A stretch of DNA of 64,000 bases from an uncultured Bacteroidales bacterium (GCA_900315935.1 ONBB01000008.1:1-64000); one strand, 5' to 3'. Positions 39,847 to 49,312 are shown, numbered from the stretch's first letter. Notes: generated from the sequence alone by a model not told the origin. Made by a program: numbers and translations.

Positions 39847-41522
39847 TCGGAGGCGAGACTGACATTGATGGCGAAGTCGGCCAGCTTCTCGTACTGGGCG
39901 TAGAGGCTGCTGTAGGCGTTGCCTATCTCGTAGCCATAGCTGCGCTGCTTGAGGGACTCGAGGTGCTCGGCGCGCAGGCGGTCGCGGCATTCGTTGACCT
40001 TGCGCTCGGCTTCCCTGGCGGCCTCGATGCCCTCGGCGGGCACACGGTCGGTGCGGTCGTAGTCCACCAGGTTGGCATCCATCACCATGAGCGCGTTCTC
40101 CACCAGCAGGCTCATCTCCGCGAGGTTGGCATTGAGGCGGTCGCTGAAGTGGACGGCGTCGGCATACTTGTTCTTGCGCGTCAGGGCTATCTGGTAGACG
40201 CTGTCGCCGATGCTTTCCAGGTTGTCGCTGATGCGCAGCATGGCGCCTATACGCTCCGAGGCGGTACCGCTGACACTGCCGCCGCCGACCGCGACAAGGA
40301 AGCCGGAGAGGTCTCGGTCCATGCGGTCGGTGAGGCTCTCGTAGCGCGCTATGCGCTCCACGGCGGCCTCCATCTCCTTGGCGTTGCGCACCGTCCGCAG
40401 GTCGGGCAGCAGGGCGTACATGCGCAGCACCTGCTTCGAGAAGAGCATGATCTCGCGCTTGGCGCTCTGCAGGTTGAGCTCGGCGGTGTCGACCGGGCCG
40501 CGGCTGATGTAGGAGAGGCGGTCCTCGTCGCTCTCGGCCTCCTCATCCTGCTCCGGCACCAGCCTGGTTACAATCCACGCCAGCTGCGGGATGAACCACG
40601 ACTGCACGCCGACGTTCACCACGTTGAACAGCGTGTGGAACAGCGACAGCGCCATCGGGGCATCGTTGGGGAAGACCGTCTGCACCAAGGCGAGGCTGGG
40701 GCGGAAGAGGAGGAGTGCAAGCGTTACACCGATGAGGTTGAAAACCAGGTGCGCCCTGGCGGCCCGCTTGCCGACCGTGCCCGCCACCATGGCCGCGAGG
40801 TTGGCCGTCACGGTGGTGCCTATGTTCTCGCCCATGACCAGCGCCACCGCCACATCGAGGCCAATCCAGCCGTTGTGCAGCATCAGCAGCGTGATGGCCA
40901 TCGTGGCCGCCGATGCCTGCAGCACGCACGTCAGCGCGGCTCCGATAAATACAAAGAGGAGCACCGACCAGAAGCCGTAGCCGCCCAGCGAGGCGAGGCC
41001 GTGCAGCAGCGAGGGATACTCGCCCAGGTCGGGCATGGCTCCCTTCAGCAGCGACATGCCCACCAGCAGCAGCGCGAGACCGATAATCGTCTGGGCCACA
41101 GACTGCATACGGTCGCGGTTGAGCAGGGAAAAGACCAGGCTCACGGCGGCGATGACCAGCGGCAGGCTGAAATAGCCCGACCCCTCGCCAAGCCCCAGCA
41201 AGGTGATAATCCAGGCGGTCAGCGTGGTGCCGATGTTGGCGCCCATGATGACGGCGATGGCACCGCCGAGCGTCAGCAGCCCCGCGTTGACAAAACCCAC
41301 CACCATCACCGTGGTGGCCGACGACGACTGGATGGCCGCCGTAACCGCCATGCCCGTCAGGATGCCGTTCAGCGGACGCCCCGTCATGCGCCCCAGCACG
41401 GCGCGCATCTTGCTGCCCGCCACCTTCTGAAGCCCCTCGCTCATCATTTTCATAGCGAAGAGAAACACCGCCAGCGCACCGGCAAAATTAATGATAATCA
41501 TCAGAATGTCTGTTACTTTCAT
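39840..41522 (-). CDS. Na/Pi cotransporter family protein with PhoU-like tail
   Basis: From MKVTDILMIIINFAGALAVF the product is 560 residues. Upstream Met codons at 41534 and 41552 are less likely. The two inverted Na/Pi repeats are visible, with signatures GMAVTAAIQSSSATTVMVVGFVNAG and VMGENIGTTVTANLAAMVAG. About eight to ten transmembrane helices are followed by a helical PhoU-like regulatory domain (residues ~350-560). It probably imports phosphate with sodium, or acts in phosphate homeostasis. A -7 box TACTTTTG lies at 41550-41557 on the minus strand. The last codons overlap an acetyltransferase remnant. Confidence 0.9.
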   Translation of the reverse strand: MKVTDILMIIINFAGALAVFLFAMKMMSEGLQKVAGSKMRAVLGRMTGRPLNGILTGMAVTAAIQSSSATTVMVVGFVNAGLLTLGGAIAVIMGANIGTTLTAWIITLLGLGEGSGYFSLPLVIAAVSLVFSLLNRDRMQSVAQTIIGLALLLVGMSLLKGAMPDLGEYPSLLHGLASLGGYGFWSVLLFVFIGAALTCVLQASAATMAITLLMLHNGWIGLDVAVALVMGENIGTTVTANLAAMVAGTVGKRAARAHLVFNLIGVTLALLLFRPSLALVQTVFPNDAPMALSLFHTLFNVVNVGVQSWFIPQLAWIVTRLVPEQDEEAESDEDRLSYISRGPVDTAELNLQSAKREIMLFSKQVLRMYALLPDLRTVRNAKEMEAAVERIARYESLTDRMDRDLSGFLVAVGGGSVSGTASERIGAMLRISDNLESIGDSVYQIALTRKNKYADAVHFSDRLNANLAEMSLLVENALMVMDANLVDYDRTDRVPAEGIEAAREAERKVNECRDRLRAEHLESLKQRSYGYEIGNAYSSLYAQYEKLADFAINVSLASEQ

Positions 41523-41767
41523 ATTGGCTTTCATTTTTGTTTGACACCGCAAAAGTACAGACCGATTGTTACAAACCGGTTACGAAAAGGTTACATTTTT
41601 GTTAAGTTTGCCCATCACCCTACACGCCGCACCTGCACACTCCTCGCGAAAGCGAAAAATAATGTTCCGCAGGCGCGCAATTGCCCCAAAGCACCTCCGT
41701 ACAGGCGACTACAGGAAACAAAAACAACATTCATACACAACAACTTACAACATATTATCAAATTTAA

Positions 41768-41799
41768 TTTGGTCAATTCGGAAAAAGTGTGTACTTTTG
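41768..41799 (+). promoter_or_regulatory. Promoter of tRNA-His (TTTG, 20 bp, TACTTTTG)
   Basis: TTTG at 41768-41771 and TACTTTTG at 41792-41799 with a 20-bp spacer. The rest of the 354-bp gap 41523-41876 shows only the minus-strand -7 box at 41550-41557 and a heptamer tract at 41842-41870. Confidence 0.78.
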
Positions 41800-41841
41800 C
41801 ACCCGATTTTGAGAGACAGAAATCTGATTGTTGAAGCCAAA

Positions 41842-41870
41842 TTCAATTTTCATTTTTCAACTTTCAATTC
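41842..41870. repeat. TTCAATT heptamer tract in the tRNA-His leader
   Basis: Four consecutive 7-bp units, TTCAATT, TTCATTT, TTCAACT and TTCAATT, end seven bases before the tRNA-His gene. Confidence 0.75.
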
Positions 41871-41876
41871 TACACG

Positions 41877-41950
41877 GTGGGCGTAGTTCAGCTGGTTAGA
41901 GCGCCAGATTGTGGATCTGGAGGTCGAGGGTTCGAGCCCCTCCTCCCACC
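41877..41950 (+). tRNA. tRNA-His (anticodon GTG)
   Basis: The acceptor GTGGGCG pairs with CTCCCAC with one C-T mismatch. The D arm is GTTC/GAGC. The anticodon stem CCAGA/TCTGG has loop TTGTGGA (GTG, histidine). The T arm GAGGG/CCCTC has TTCGAGC. The discriminator is C, as in tRNA-His. Confidence 0.93.
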
Positions 41951-41961
41951 CCTCAAAAAAG

Positions 41962-41992
41962 TCCCTGCAACACAAAGCGTTGCGGGGATTTT
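41962..41992 (+). terminator. Intrinsic terminator after tRNA-His
   Basis: TCCCTGCAAC and GTTGCGGGGA form a stem with one wobble pair, followed by TTTT. The rest of the gap to tRNA-Asp (to 42343) holds an 11-bp triplication (GACGAAGAACA type, about 42038-42070), a -33/-7 promoter and no gene. Confidence 0.75.
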
Positions 41993-42280
41993 CACATCCC
42001 AGTCATCATTTTCAGGGCACGATTCTTCCAAAGGTCGGACGAAGAACAGACGAAGAACAGACGAAGAAATGCCGAAGAGAACCCCTGCAATCCACCTACC
42101 GTTCCCCCATCATCTGCCTACCACCCCTCCTGCATCCACATGCCGAATTTTGCAAAAAAAGCCCCCACTGTGCCCCGTTTTTCTCCTCCTCCACCATCCA
42201 TTTAGCACCAAATTACGACATTACAGCGTACTGATATTCAGCATTATGCAAAAAATATTTCAAGAAAAGCGAAAAAATAT

Positions 42281-42311
42281 TTTGTCAGTTCGGAAAAAGT
42301 TCGTACTTTTG
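42281..42311 (+). promoter_or_regulatory. Promoter of tRNA-Asp and probably ssrA (TTTG, 19 bp, TACTTTTG)
   Basis: TTTG at 42281-42284 and TACTTTTG at 42304-42311 are 19 bp apart. The block GGAAAAAGTTCGTACTTTTG is nearly identical to those before tRNA-Val and tRNA-His. Confidence 0.8.
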
Positions 42312-42343
42312 CACCCGCTTTCGAGAGGAAAAGCAACCAAAAC

Positions 42344-42418
42344 GGTCCGGTAGTTCAGTTTGGTTAGAATACATGCCTGTCACGCATGGGGTCGCGAGTT
42401 CGAGTCTCGTCCGGACCG
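42344..42418 (+). tRNA. tRNA-Asp (anticodon GTC)
   Basis: The acceptor GGTCCGG pairs with CCGGACC. The anticodon stem CATGC/GCATG has loop CTGTCAC (GTC, aspartate). The T arm GCGAG/CTCGT carries TTCGAGT. The discriminator is G, as expected for tRNA-Asp. CCA is not encoded. Confidence 0.95.
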
Positions 42419-42427
42419 CCAAACAAA

Positions 42428-42453
42428 AAGAGCTCTCATTAATGAGAGCTCTT
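42428..42453. terminator. Perfect palindrome after tRNA-Asp
   Basis: A 26-bp perfect palindrome centred on ATTAAT (AAGAGCTCTC...) lies 10 bp after the tRNA. The T-tract is poor, so it may be a weak terminator or a processing site before ssrA. Confidence 0.5.
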
Positions 42454-42456
42454 GAC

Positions 42457-42482
42457 ATATCAACTTATCAACCTATCAACGG
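42457..42482. repeat. TATCAACN octamer tract upstream of ssrA
   Basis: Units ATATCAAC, TTATCAAC and CTATCAAC directly precede the tmRNA 5' end. The same octamers form the arms of the insertion inside thyA. Confidence 0.75.
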
Positions 42483-42489
42483 TTCGACC

Positions 42490-42881
42490 GGGGCTGCTTG
42501 GTTTTGACAGCAAGGATAATGGGTTTGTAAGCATGCAGGCTGACGCGCCAGAAGCCTTAACCACAGACGCAAAACAATAATTGGCGAAAGAAACTACGCT
42601 CTCGCTGCCTAACCGAAGAACAGTAAGTTCGGCTTCATCGCCCTGCAAGGCAGGGTGACGAGACATCTCCCAGCCGCCCTGACCGTCGGCTGCTGACCAG
42701 GAGGTGCTAATAAAGACGGGATAGTCCGCGCGACGTCTCTACCCGCGGGCGAAACCCTAGAGACTACGGGCTGCCTTGGGTGCCGATGTCCGGAGCCGCC
42801 CCGACAACCAACCACCGGATAAGCATGTAGAAAGCACACTTGTTACTTGTTTGGACGGCGGTTCGACTCCGCCCAGCTCCA
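42490..42881 (+). ncRNA. ssrA: Transfer-messenger RNA (tmRNA)
   Basis: The 5' end GGGGCTG pairs with the 3' CAGCTCC to form the tRNA-like acceptor. The 3' part has a T arm with TTCGACT. The internal reading frame at 42583-42612 encodes the proteolysis tag GERNYALAA followed by TAA, presumably preceded by the charged alanine. This fits the Bacteroidota NYALAA-type tag. The RNA rescues stalled ribosomes with SmpB and, with RNase R, disposes of the faulty mRNA. CCA is not encoded. No smpB gene is in the window. A strong terminator follows. Confidence 0.95.
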
Positions 42882-42890
42882 CAAAGAAGA

Positions 42891-42920
42891 AAGAAGAGAC
42901 CACTCTGGTGGTCTCTTCTT
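42891..42920. terminator. Bidirectional terminator of ssrA and asnS
   Basis: AAGAAGAGACCAC and GTGGTCTCTTCTT form a perfect 13-bp stem with loop TCTG, followed by CTTTC. It sits between the convergent ssrA and asnS. Confidence 0.85.
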
Positions 42921-42943
42921 CTTTCATTCCGAGCGCATACCGC

Positions 42944-44347
42944 CTAGAACTCGGCGGTCTTGGGGGTGCGGGGGAAGGGGATGACGTCGCGGATGTTGGC
43001 CATGCCGGTTACGAAGAGCATCAGGCGCTCGAAGCCCAGGCCGAATCCAGCGTGGGGGCAGGTGCCGAAGCGGCGCGTGTCGAGGTACCACTCCATGCTG
43101 GCGCGATCCATGCCCAGCTCGTCCATGCGGGCGGTCAGCTTGTCGTAGCTCTCCTCACGCACCGAGCCGCCGATGATTTCGCCAATCTGCGGGAACAGTA
43201 CATCGGTGCCCTGCACGGTGCGGCCGTCGTCGTTCTGCTTCATGTAGAACGCCTTGATGTCTTTCGGGTAGTCGACCATGATGACAGGCTTGCGGAAGTG
43301 CTCCTCGACGAGATAGCGCTCGTGCTCCGAGGCCAAGTCGGTGCCCCAGCTGACGGGGAACTCGAACTTCTTGCCCTTGGCGATGGCCTCTTCCAGTATC
43401 TTGATACCCTCGGTGTAGGGCAGACGGACGAATTCGGTCTCGATGACCGAGCGGAGGCGTTCGATGAGGCTGTTGTCAATCATCTTGTTGAGGAACTCGA
43501 GGTCGTCCATACAGTGGTCAAGCGCCCAGCGGACGCAGTATTTGATGAACTCCTCCTCGAGGGCAGTGAGGCTGTCGAGGTCGTAGAAGGCCATCTCGGG
43601 CTCAATCATCCAGAACTCGGCCAGGTGGCGCGGCGTGTTGCTGTTCTCCGCGCGGAAGGTGGGGCCGAAGGTATAGATCTTGCCCAGCGAGGTGGCGCCC
43701 AGCTCGCCTTCGAGCTGTCCGCTGACGGTGAGGGCGGTCATCTTGCCGAAGAAGTCCTGGCTGTAGTCGACGGAGCCGTCCTCCTTGCGGGGCGGGTTGT
43801 TGAGGTCGAGGGTGGTAACCTGGAACATCTCGCCGGCGCCCTCGCAGTCGCTGGCGGTGATGAGCGGCGAGTGGAAATAGAAGAAGCCGCGCTCGTGGAA
43901 GAAGGTGTGGATGGCATAGGCCATGTGGTGGCGCATGCGCATCACGGCTCCAAAGGTGTTGGTACGGGGACGCAGGTGGCCTATCTCACGCAGGAACTCC
44001 ATCGAGTGTCCCTTCTTTTGAAGGGGGTAGGTGTCGGGGTCGGCCTCGCCGTAGACGACGATGCGTTCGGCCTGCACCTCGACGGCCTGGCCCGAGCCCT
44101 GGCTCTCGACCAACTTGCCCTCCACGCCGATGCAGGCACCGGTGGTGATGCGCTTCAGCTCATCCTCGAACCTGGCCGGGTCGGCCACCACCTGGATGTT
44201 GTGGATAATGGAGCCGTCATTGATGGCGATGAAGGCCACATTCTTGTTTCCGCGCTTGGTGCGCACCCAGCCTTTGACACAGATGTCGCTGCCGATAAGG
44301 CCACTGACATCCTCCTTTAAAAGGTATTTGATTTCGTAACGTTTCAT
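42944..44347 (-). CDS. asnS: Asparaginyl-tRNA synthetase
   Basis: From [19 protein letters not shown] the product is 467 residues. It has an N-terminal OB-fold anticodon-binding domain ([23 protein letters not shown]) and a class IIb catalytic core. Motif 2 reads [21 protein letters not shown], and motif 3 reads [15 protein letters not shown]. The HLAEFWMIE sequence and the lack of aspartate-specific insertions point to AsnRS rather than AspRS. The longer upstream frame (to 44416) is discarded because it enters the HNH gene. It follows the restriction-modification pair by 13 bp. Confidence 0.95.
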   Translation of the reverse strand: MKRYEIKYLLKEDVSGLIGSDICVKGWVRTKRGNKNVAFIAINDGSIIHNIQVVADPARFEDELKRITTGACIGVEGKLVESQGSGQAVEVQAERIVVYGEADPDTYPLQKKGHSMEFLREIGHLRPRTNTFGAVMRMRHHMAYAIHTFFHERGFFYFHSPLITASDCEGAGEMFQVTTLDLNNPPRKEDGSVDYSQDFFGKMTALTVSGQLEGELGATSLGKIYTFGPTFRAENSNTPRHLAEFWMIEPEMAFYDLDSLTALEEEFIKYCVRWALDHCMDDLEFLNKMIDNSLIERLRSVIETEFVRLPYTEGIKILEEAIAKGKKFEFPVSWGTDLASEHERYLVEEHFRKPVIMVDYPKDIKAFYMKQNDDGRTVQGTDVLFPQIGEIIGGSVREESYDKLTARMDELGMDRASMEWYLDTRRFGTCPHAGFGLGFERLMLFVTGMANIRDVIPFPRTPKTAEF

Positions 44348-44360
44348 ATTACAACATGTT

Positions 44361-45341
44361 TTATCCTTTAAATATTTCCGTTCTATGGTATTCCAAGTAC
44401 TTATCCCGGTATTCATCTATGGGCATGTATTGAAATAATTGATTTTCGGTAATTCCTATTCTTTTCTGATCCTGCCGAGAGAGCCAGTTGGAAATATGCA
44501 CATGACGTTCCGTGGAGAATGTGATAAACCCCCGATCAAAAAGTTTGTCATACAAAGGCGAAAGGATAAATCCATTTTTGGGGTCAACTTTCTCTTTCTC
44601 ATCTGACACAGCCCATGGTTTAATATGACTTGCTATAAGCAGAGACTCTTCATTTATCATTGTAATTGGACAGAACGGGCACTCATCAAGGAGTCGTTCC
44701 CTATATTTACCTTGCCCATCCCTTGCATTACGATACTCTATAATTTTCTTCTCTTCTATGGCTGACAAGGGAGGATGAGCATCGTCCTCTTTTTTCCCAT
44801 ATTTCAGCACATAGTCTCTACGCCGATCCATTTCTGTATCATCGACAAATAACCGCCAATAGAATATGTCCGACTGATTCTCCATAAGGTGCATGGTGGA
44901 GATATAACTCACACATGGTAGTGCAATCTCCCTCATCAACGAATAGGCTTCGTCGTTTGAGTTCAAGTATCCTCGTGGCCCTTCAATCTGTTCTTGGTCA
45001 TGTACCGTAAACATTACAACATTAGGCAACTCTTCAATTATTGCCATCCTGTCTGCCCACAATTGTGCCATGTTTTCTTTCCCACGATAATCCTGCGTAG
45101 GGTTCATATACTCAGACTTGATGTCCTTCATATATGCAACGAGATCCTTCTTAAGGAGAAAGCAACGCGCAGAACGGTTTTCCCCATAGAACTCTCGCAT
45201 GCGATCTTTGTTGCCTATATATAGTTTGGCTTCACCCTTGGCTTTACCTATTTTGTTTCGCGACTTTACCCAACTGTCAGCTACTGCAATAGGTGTTGCA
45301 AGTGTGTCAACAAAATCAAAATCTTGTCCTTCTATTTTCAT
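44361..45341 (-). CDS. HNH-family restriction endonuclease (candidate type II)
   Basis: The protein of 326 residues has a C-terminal HNH_2-type nuclease core. A CPFC zinc-like pair near residue 223 is followed by [12 protein letters not shown], then [21 protein letters not shown]. The N-terminal ~200 residues are not recognised and probably read the DNA target. Its start overlaps the stop of the cytosine methyltransferase gene by one base (TAATG), so the pair should form a type II restriction-modification system. The recognition sequence cannot be deduced. Both genes are visibly more AT-rich than the flanking housekeeping genes, suggesting horizontal acquisition between manC and asnS. Confidence 0.82.
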   Translation of the reverse strand: MKIEGQDFDFVDTLATPIAVADSWVKSRNKIGKAKGEAKLYIGNKDRMREFYGENRSARCFLLKKDLVAYMKDIKSEYMNPTQDYRGKENMAQLWADRMAIIEELPNVVMFTVHDQEQIEGPRGYLNSNDEAYSLMREIALPCVSYISTMHLMENQSDIFYWRLFVDDTEMDRRRDYVLKYGKKEDDAHPPLSAIEEKKIIEYRNARDGQGKYRERLLDECPFCPITMINEESLLIASHIKPWAVSDEKEKVDPKNGFILSPLYDKLFDRGFITFSTERHVHISNWLSRQDQKRIGITENQLFQYMPIDEYRDKYLEYHRTEIFKG

Positions 45342-46642
45342 TATATTCCGTATTGTGTTATATCCATTTGTTTGAGTAGGGCTATCAGTACATCAACCAC
45401 TATCGAATTTCCTGCCTGTTGGTATGCAGACGTATCCGACACTACAATTTTATAGCTATCTTTGAAGCCCATAAGCCGCAAACACTCTCGGGGAGTTAGT
45501 TTTCGTATGCGACCCTTAAATGTTACATAGTTATCCACACCCGCCCGATGCATTTTGTGCATTGATTGAAGTAAGGGGCGTGCGACATCAAGGTCAGTTT
45601 CTGTTCGGGTCTTAAAATTCTTCGTTCCAGAACAAAGAACATACTTGGCTACCTTTTCTGATAAATAATACTTCTCTTCAACTTCTTTAACGTTGAAGAC
45701 GAATTCATCAAACATTTCGTCCAACGATTCATCTACTGCTACCGGATGATACACGAAATCACCATGCCAATTGAACTGCTGGTTGCGCTTTTGGCACAAT
45801 GCTATATCCCCGTTTATCTGTGTATAGAACTTCTCACGATTCTTATGGCTCGTAACAAATTTTATGCCCTTTTCTTTGAGAAAATACTTGGTATCTACAT
45901 AATCTTCCAAAAAGTCATACATCCTATACTCAAGAGGAATTGGCGCGGGAAACGCAAATGTCCGTGGTTTTTTGAAGCCAATGCAGAAAATACGTTCTCG
46001 GTGTTGTGGAATACCGTAATCCTTACTATTAAGAACCCGGTAGTAAACATCATAGCCCAACTCACAGAATATGCGATGTATTATCTTCCACGTCCGCCCA
46101 CTATCATGGCTTGTCAGCCCCTTAACGTTCTCAAAAATGAACACTTTGGGTTGAGTCTCATTTATTACCCGGGCAAACTCATAGAACAAGGTCCCCCTTG
46201 CGTCCTCAAAACCAAGCCTCTTTCCAACCATTGAAAACGCCTGACAAGGAGCTCCTCCCACAAGTAAATCCACCTGCCCCTCATATTTTCGAGCATCAAA
46301 CAATCGGGCATCCGTAAACCAATCAAATGGAGATATTTCATAATTTGCGAAATAACTTTTCTTGCATTTCTCATCAATATCCCCCGCAAAGACTATACGA
46401 TGATTTAACTTGAGGCGCTGGAATGCATGCTCAATAGCTCCAATTCCACTGAACATGGTACCCAATCGAATTGTACTGTTGGGCGAAGAAAAAGGTAAAG
46501 TCTTCCAAGACTGTCCATCGGACATGAGTGCTGGACTCACAGCAGGGACTGCATCCAGATTCACAGAACGTTGTTTGACAATCTCTCTAACATAGGATAT
46601 TCTATGGCTATTCTCCTCAATATGTCTTTGTACTGTTGGCAT
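45341..46642 (-). CDS. DNA (cytosine-5) methyltransferase, type II
   Basis: The protein of 433 residues has the C5-methyltransferase motifs in order. Motif I is GTMFSGIGAIEHAF (residues ~61-74). Motif IV is GGAPCQAFS with catalytic Cys133. Motif VI is FENVKGL. Motif VIII is GIPQHRERIFCIGF. A variable target-recognition region follows, then motifs IX-X with RKLTPRECLRLMGF and YQQAGNSIVVDVL. It protects the host DNA from the linked HNH nuclease. An N-terminal extension of about 60 residues precedes motif I. The start is the first Met in the frame, just beyond the manC stop. The intact motif set suggests an active enzyme. Confidence 0.92.
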   Translation of the reverse strand: MPTVQRHIEENSHRISYVREIVKQRSVNLDAVPAVSPALMSDGQSWKTLPFSSPNSTIRLGTMFSGIGAIEHAFQRLKLNHRIVFAGDIDEKCKKSYFANYEISPFDWFTDARLFDARKYEGQVDLLVGGAPCQAFSMVGKRLGFEDARGTLFYEFARVINETQPKVFIFENVKGLTSHDSGRTWKIIHRIFCELGYDVYYRVLNSKDYGIPQHRERIFCIGFKKPRTFAFPAPIPLEYRMYDFLEDYVDTKYFLKEKGIKFVTSHKNREKFYTQINGDIALCQKRNQQFNWHGDFVYHPVAVDESLDEMFDEFVFNVKEVEEKYYLSEKVAKYVLCSGTKNFKTRTETDLDVARPLLQSMHKMHRAGVDNYVTFKGRIRKLTPRECLRLMGFKDSYKIVVSDTSAYQQAGNSIVVDVLIALLKQMDITQYGI

Positions 46643-46667
46643 TTTCTTTTTTCCGGTAGCTCCTTAA

Positions 46668-47735
46668 TTATTTTTTGTCTATCAATTGTTTGAGTTCCAC
46701 GTCGCTGGCGAAGCGGAATATCATTTCCTCGCGGTGGCGGGGGCATATCATGAGGGTGCCATTGGCAGTGGCGACGATGTAGCCGTCGAGGCCGTCGATG
46801 ACGGCGGTGGTGCCGTCGGGTATGTCGATGAGGCAGTTGCGGGTGTCGTAGGTGAAGGCGTCGCCCTGGATGGCGTTGCCGCGGCTGTCGCGCGAGGAAA
46901 CATTGTACAGGCTCTCCCAGGTCTCCACGTCGCTCCAGCCGAAGGAGGCGGTCAGCACGTGCACGTTGGAGGCCTGCTCCATGATGCCCTGATCGATGGA
47001 GACGGTGTCGAATTGGGAATAGAGTTGTTCCAGCGCGGAGTGAGGCGTGAGGAGCGTGGAGTTGAAGAATGCCTCCCAAAGGGTGGGCAGGTGCTTTTTA
47101 TACGCCTCCTGCAGCACGGGGAGCGTCCAGACGAAGATGCCGGCGTTCCAGTAGAACTCGCCGCTGGCGATGAACTGGCGCGCCATCTCGACTGGGGGCT
47201 TCTCGGTGAAAGTGGTTACGGGGTGGAGGTTCTTCACCTCGGGCAGCGAGTTCTTCTTGCCGCGCTGTATGTAGCCGTAGGTGGTGGCGGGGTTGACAGG
47301 TTGCACGCCCAGGGTGAGGATCCAGGGGTGGCGCTGCACGGTGTCGACAGCTTGGCGCAGGTCGTCCTTGAACCGCTCCTCGCGGAAGATGGCATGGTCC
47401 GAGGGCACCACGATGAGGGTGGCCTCGGGGTCGAGTCCGGCGATGGTGGCGGCGGCATAGGCTATGCAGGGGGCGGTGCCGCGGCGCAGGGGCTCGCCGA
47501 GCACCTGATGGGGCTGCAGGTCGCCAATCTGCTCGTGTACGTGGTCGACGTACTGGTCACCGGTAACGATGACGATGTTCTCTCTGGGGCAGAGCTCGGC
47601 ACAGCGGCGGAAGGTGGTCTGCAGCATGGTGCGCCCGGTGCCCATGATGTCGAGGAACTGCTTGGGATTGTCGGTCTGGCTCAACGGCCAAAAGCGGCTC
47701 CCCACCCCACCGGCCATAATCACGCACCAAATCAT
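46668..47735 (-). CDS. manC: Mannose-1-phosphate guanylyltransferase
   Basis: From [19 protein letters not shown] the product is 355 residues. It carries the nucleotide-binding signature [12 protein letters not shown], the VVPSDHAIF motif, the TTFTEKP motif and [10 protein letters not shown]. It makes GDP-mannose from mannose-1-phosphate and GTP for surface glycans. It has no phosphomannose isomerase domain, so it is the short GMP form. The start overlaps the thyA stop by 4 bp. Residues near 225-234 ([10 protein letters not shown]) come from a degenerate 7-bp tract at 47036-47066, related to the one in uvrA. Confidence 0.93.
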   Translation of the reverse strand: MIWCVIMAGGVGSRFWPLSQTDNPKQFLDIMGTGRTMLQTTFRRCAELCPRENIVIVTGDQYVDHVHEQIGDLQPHQVLGEPLRRGTAPCIAYAAATIAGLDPEATLIVVPSDHAIFREERFKDDLRQAVDTVQRHPWILTLGVQPVNPATTYGYIQRGKKNSLPEVKNLHPVTTFTEKPPVEMARQFIASGEFYWNAGIFVWTLPVLQEAYKKHLPTLWEAFFNSTLLTPHSALEQLYSQFDTVSIDQGIMEQASNVHVLTASFGWSDVETWESLYNVSSRDSRGNAIQGDAFTYDTRNCLIDIPDGTTAVIDGLDGYIVATANGTLMICPRHREEMIFRFASDVELKQLIDKK

Positions 47736-48649
47736 ACACTCACCTCCCCTTTGATGTGTGGGTGTGGGTCGTAGCCTTCGAGGGTGAAGTCTTCGTAGCG
47801 GAAGGCGAAGATGTCGTCGACGGCGGGGTTGATGCGCATGGTGGGCAGGGGGCGCGGGTCGCGGCTGAGCTGGAGATGCACCTGGTCGAGGTGGTTGCGG
47901 TAGATGTGGGCGTCGCCAAAGGTGTGTACGAAGTCGCCCGGCTCGAGGCCGCACACCTGCGCCACCATCATGGTGAGCAGGGCGTAGGAGGCGATGTTGA
48001 AGGGCACACCGAGGAATATGTCGGCCGAGCGCTGGTAGAGCTGGCAGGACAGGCGGCCTTTAAGGGGCTTTTCGTTGGTAAGCTGGCAGGTTGACAGATT
48101 GATAGGTTGACATGTTGATGCCCCGGATTTGTCCGTAGAACCTATCAACGTATCAACATTCAACTTATCAACCGAAGCCGCAGGCTCCACATAGAACTGG
48201 AACAAACAGTGGCAGGGCGGGAGCGCCATGTCCTGGATTTCGGCCGGGTTCCAGGCCGTTACCATCAGGCGGCGCGAGTAGGGGTTCTCTTTGATCTGGC
48301 GCACCACGTCGGCTATCTGGTCGATGGTGCCGCCGCGGCCGTCGGGCCACGAGCGCCATTGCGAGCCGTAGACGGGGCCGAGGTTGCCGTCCTTGTCGGC
48401 CCACTCGTCCCAGATGCTCACACCGTTGTCCTTGAGGTACTTTATGTTGGTGTCGCCACGGAGGAACCAAAGCAGCTCGTGGATGATGGAGCGCAGGTGC
48501 AGTTTCTTGGTAGTCAGTACGGGGAATCCGTCGGCCAGCGGGAAGCGCATCTGGTAGCCGAAGACACCGACGGTGCCGGTGCCGGTGCGGTCCTCGCGGA
48601 CGGTGCCGTGGTCGAGCACATGTTGCAGCAGGTCTAGATATTGTTTCAT
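47732..48649 (-). CDS. thyA: Thymidylate synthase with a 40-residue internal insertion
   Basis: The protein of 305 residues is about 40 longer than the usual 264. All catalytic parts are present. The phosphate-binding arginine is in RTGTGT, and the W80/W83 region is [21 protein letters not shown]. Cys146 is in PPCHCLFQF, and the dUMP site is [22 protein letters not shown]. It methylates dUMP to dTMP with methylenetetrahydrofolate. The extra residues (~157-196) lie between the Cys146 strand and LSCQLYQRS, where the normal enzyme has only a two- to four-residue turn. They are encoded by 48062-48181, an inverted octamer-repeat element kept in frame. The gene overlaps manC by 4 bp. Confidence 0.95.
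   Translation of the reverse strand: MKQYLDLLQHVLDHGTVREDRTGTGTVGVFGYQMRFPLADGFPVLTTKKLHLRSIIHELLWFLRGDTNIKYLKDNGVSIWDEWADKDGNLGPVYGSQWRSWPDGRGGTIDQIADVVRQIKENPYSRRLMVTAWNPAEIQDMALPPCHCLFQFYVEPAASVDKLNVDTLIGSTDKSGASTCQPINLSTCQLTNEKPLKGRLSCQLYQRSADIFLGVPFNIASYALLTMMVAQVCGLEPGDFVHTFGDAHIYRNHLDQVHLQLSRDPRPLPTMRINPAVDDIFAFRYEDFTLEGYDPHPHIKGEVSV
48062..48181. repeat. In-frame inverted octamer-repeat insertion inside thyA
   Basis: It is about 120 bp. One arm carries GGTTGACA, GATTGATA, GGTTGACA and TGTTGATG. The other carries CTATCAAC, GTATCAAC, ATTCAAC and TTATCAACC. A ~22-bp loop lies between. The units match the tract before ssrA (42457-42482). Confidence 0.88.
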
Positions 48650-48727
48650 AACGTACTCCCTTAACGCCGATTGTTGCAAAATGTTGTATCGGCACTGCGA
48701 TTTTATCAAAATCACAGTGGCGACCCG

Positions 48728-49306
48728 CTAGCGGCGATAGAAGTGCATCTCGGTGAGGTACTGATAGACAGGCTCGGAGAGCAGATAGCGCACATCGCGG
48801 CCAGCTTGTATCTGCCGGCGGATATAGGTGGAGGAGATGTCCATCATGGGCACATCGACCATCGTTACCGACGGGTGCGAGGCCAGGGGGCAGTGCTCGC
48901 TGCCGGGGCGGGGATATACAAAGATGCGGTGATGGGCCAGGATGTGCTCGTAGTTGCGCCAGCGGTGCAGGCTCTCCAGGTTGTCGGAACCCATGATGAG
49001 GCTGAACTCATGCGTGGGATGCTTCTCCTGCAGGGCGGCGAGGGTAACCACGGTGTAGCTGGGCACCGGCAGGTGCATCTCTATGTCGCAAGCCTTGAGG
49101 CGGTAGTTGTTGTCGATGGCGCGGCGCACCATGGCCAGGCGATGATGGTCGGCCAGCAGGGTGGCGCGCTCTTTGAGCGGGTTCTGCGGCGAGACGACCA
49201 GCCACACCTCGTCCACCTCCCCGTGCTGCACCATCGTGTTGGCAATGATGAGGTGCCCGACATGTATCGGGTTGAACGAGCCGAAGAAGAGGGCCGTGCG
49301 CTTCAC
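48728..49306 (-). CDS. nadD: Nicotinate-nucleotide adenylyltransferase
   Basis: The protein of 192 residues has the nucleotidyltransferase motif GSFNPIHVGH at residues 9-18, the MGSDNLESLHRW segment, and the terminal ISSTYIRRQI motif. It converts nicotinic acid mononucleotide to deamido-NAD in NAD biosynthesis. The length and motifs are typical. It follows the secreted hypothetical gene by 6 bp, suggesting cotranscription, and precedes thyA by 78 bp. Confidence 0.95.
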   Translation of the reverse strand: MKRTALFFGSFNPIHVGHLIIANTMVQHGEVDEVWLVVSPQNPLKERATLLADHHRLAMVRRAIDNNYRLKACDIEMHLPVPSYTVVTLAALQEKHPTHEFSLIMGSDNLESLHRWRNYEHILAHHRIFVYPRPGSEHCPLASHPSVTMVDVPMMDISSTYIRRQIQAGRDVRYLLSEPVYQYLTEMHFYRR

Positions 49307-49312
49307 CTTCCG

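Noticed and set aside
41566-41886. 106-codon plus-strand frame before tRNA-His
   Set aside because: It runs through promoter elements into the tRNA, has no recognisable motif and no plausible start context.
42583-42612. Independent small peptide gene GERNYALAA
   Set aside because: It is the tag-reading frame of tmRNA, not a free-standing gene.
44348-44416. Longer start for AsnS
   Set aside because: It would overlap the HNH gene, and [10 protein letters not shown] at 44347 matches the usual start region.
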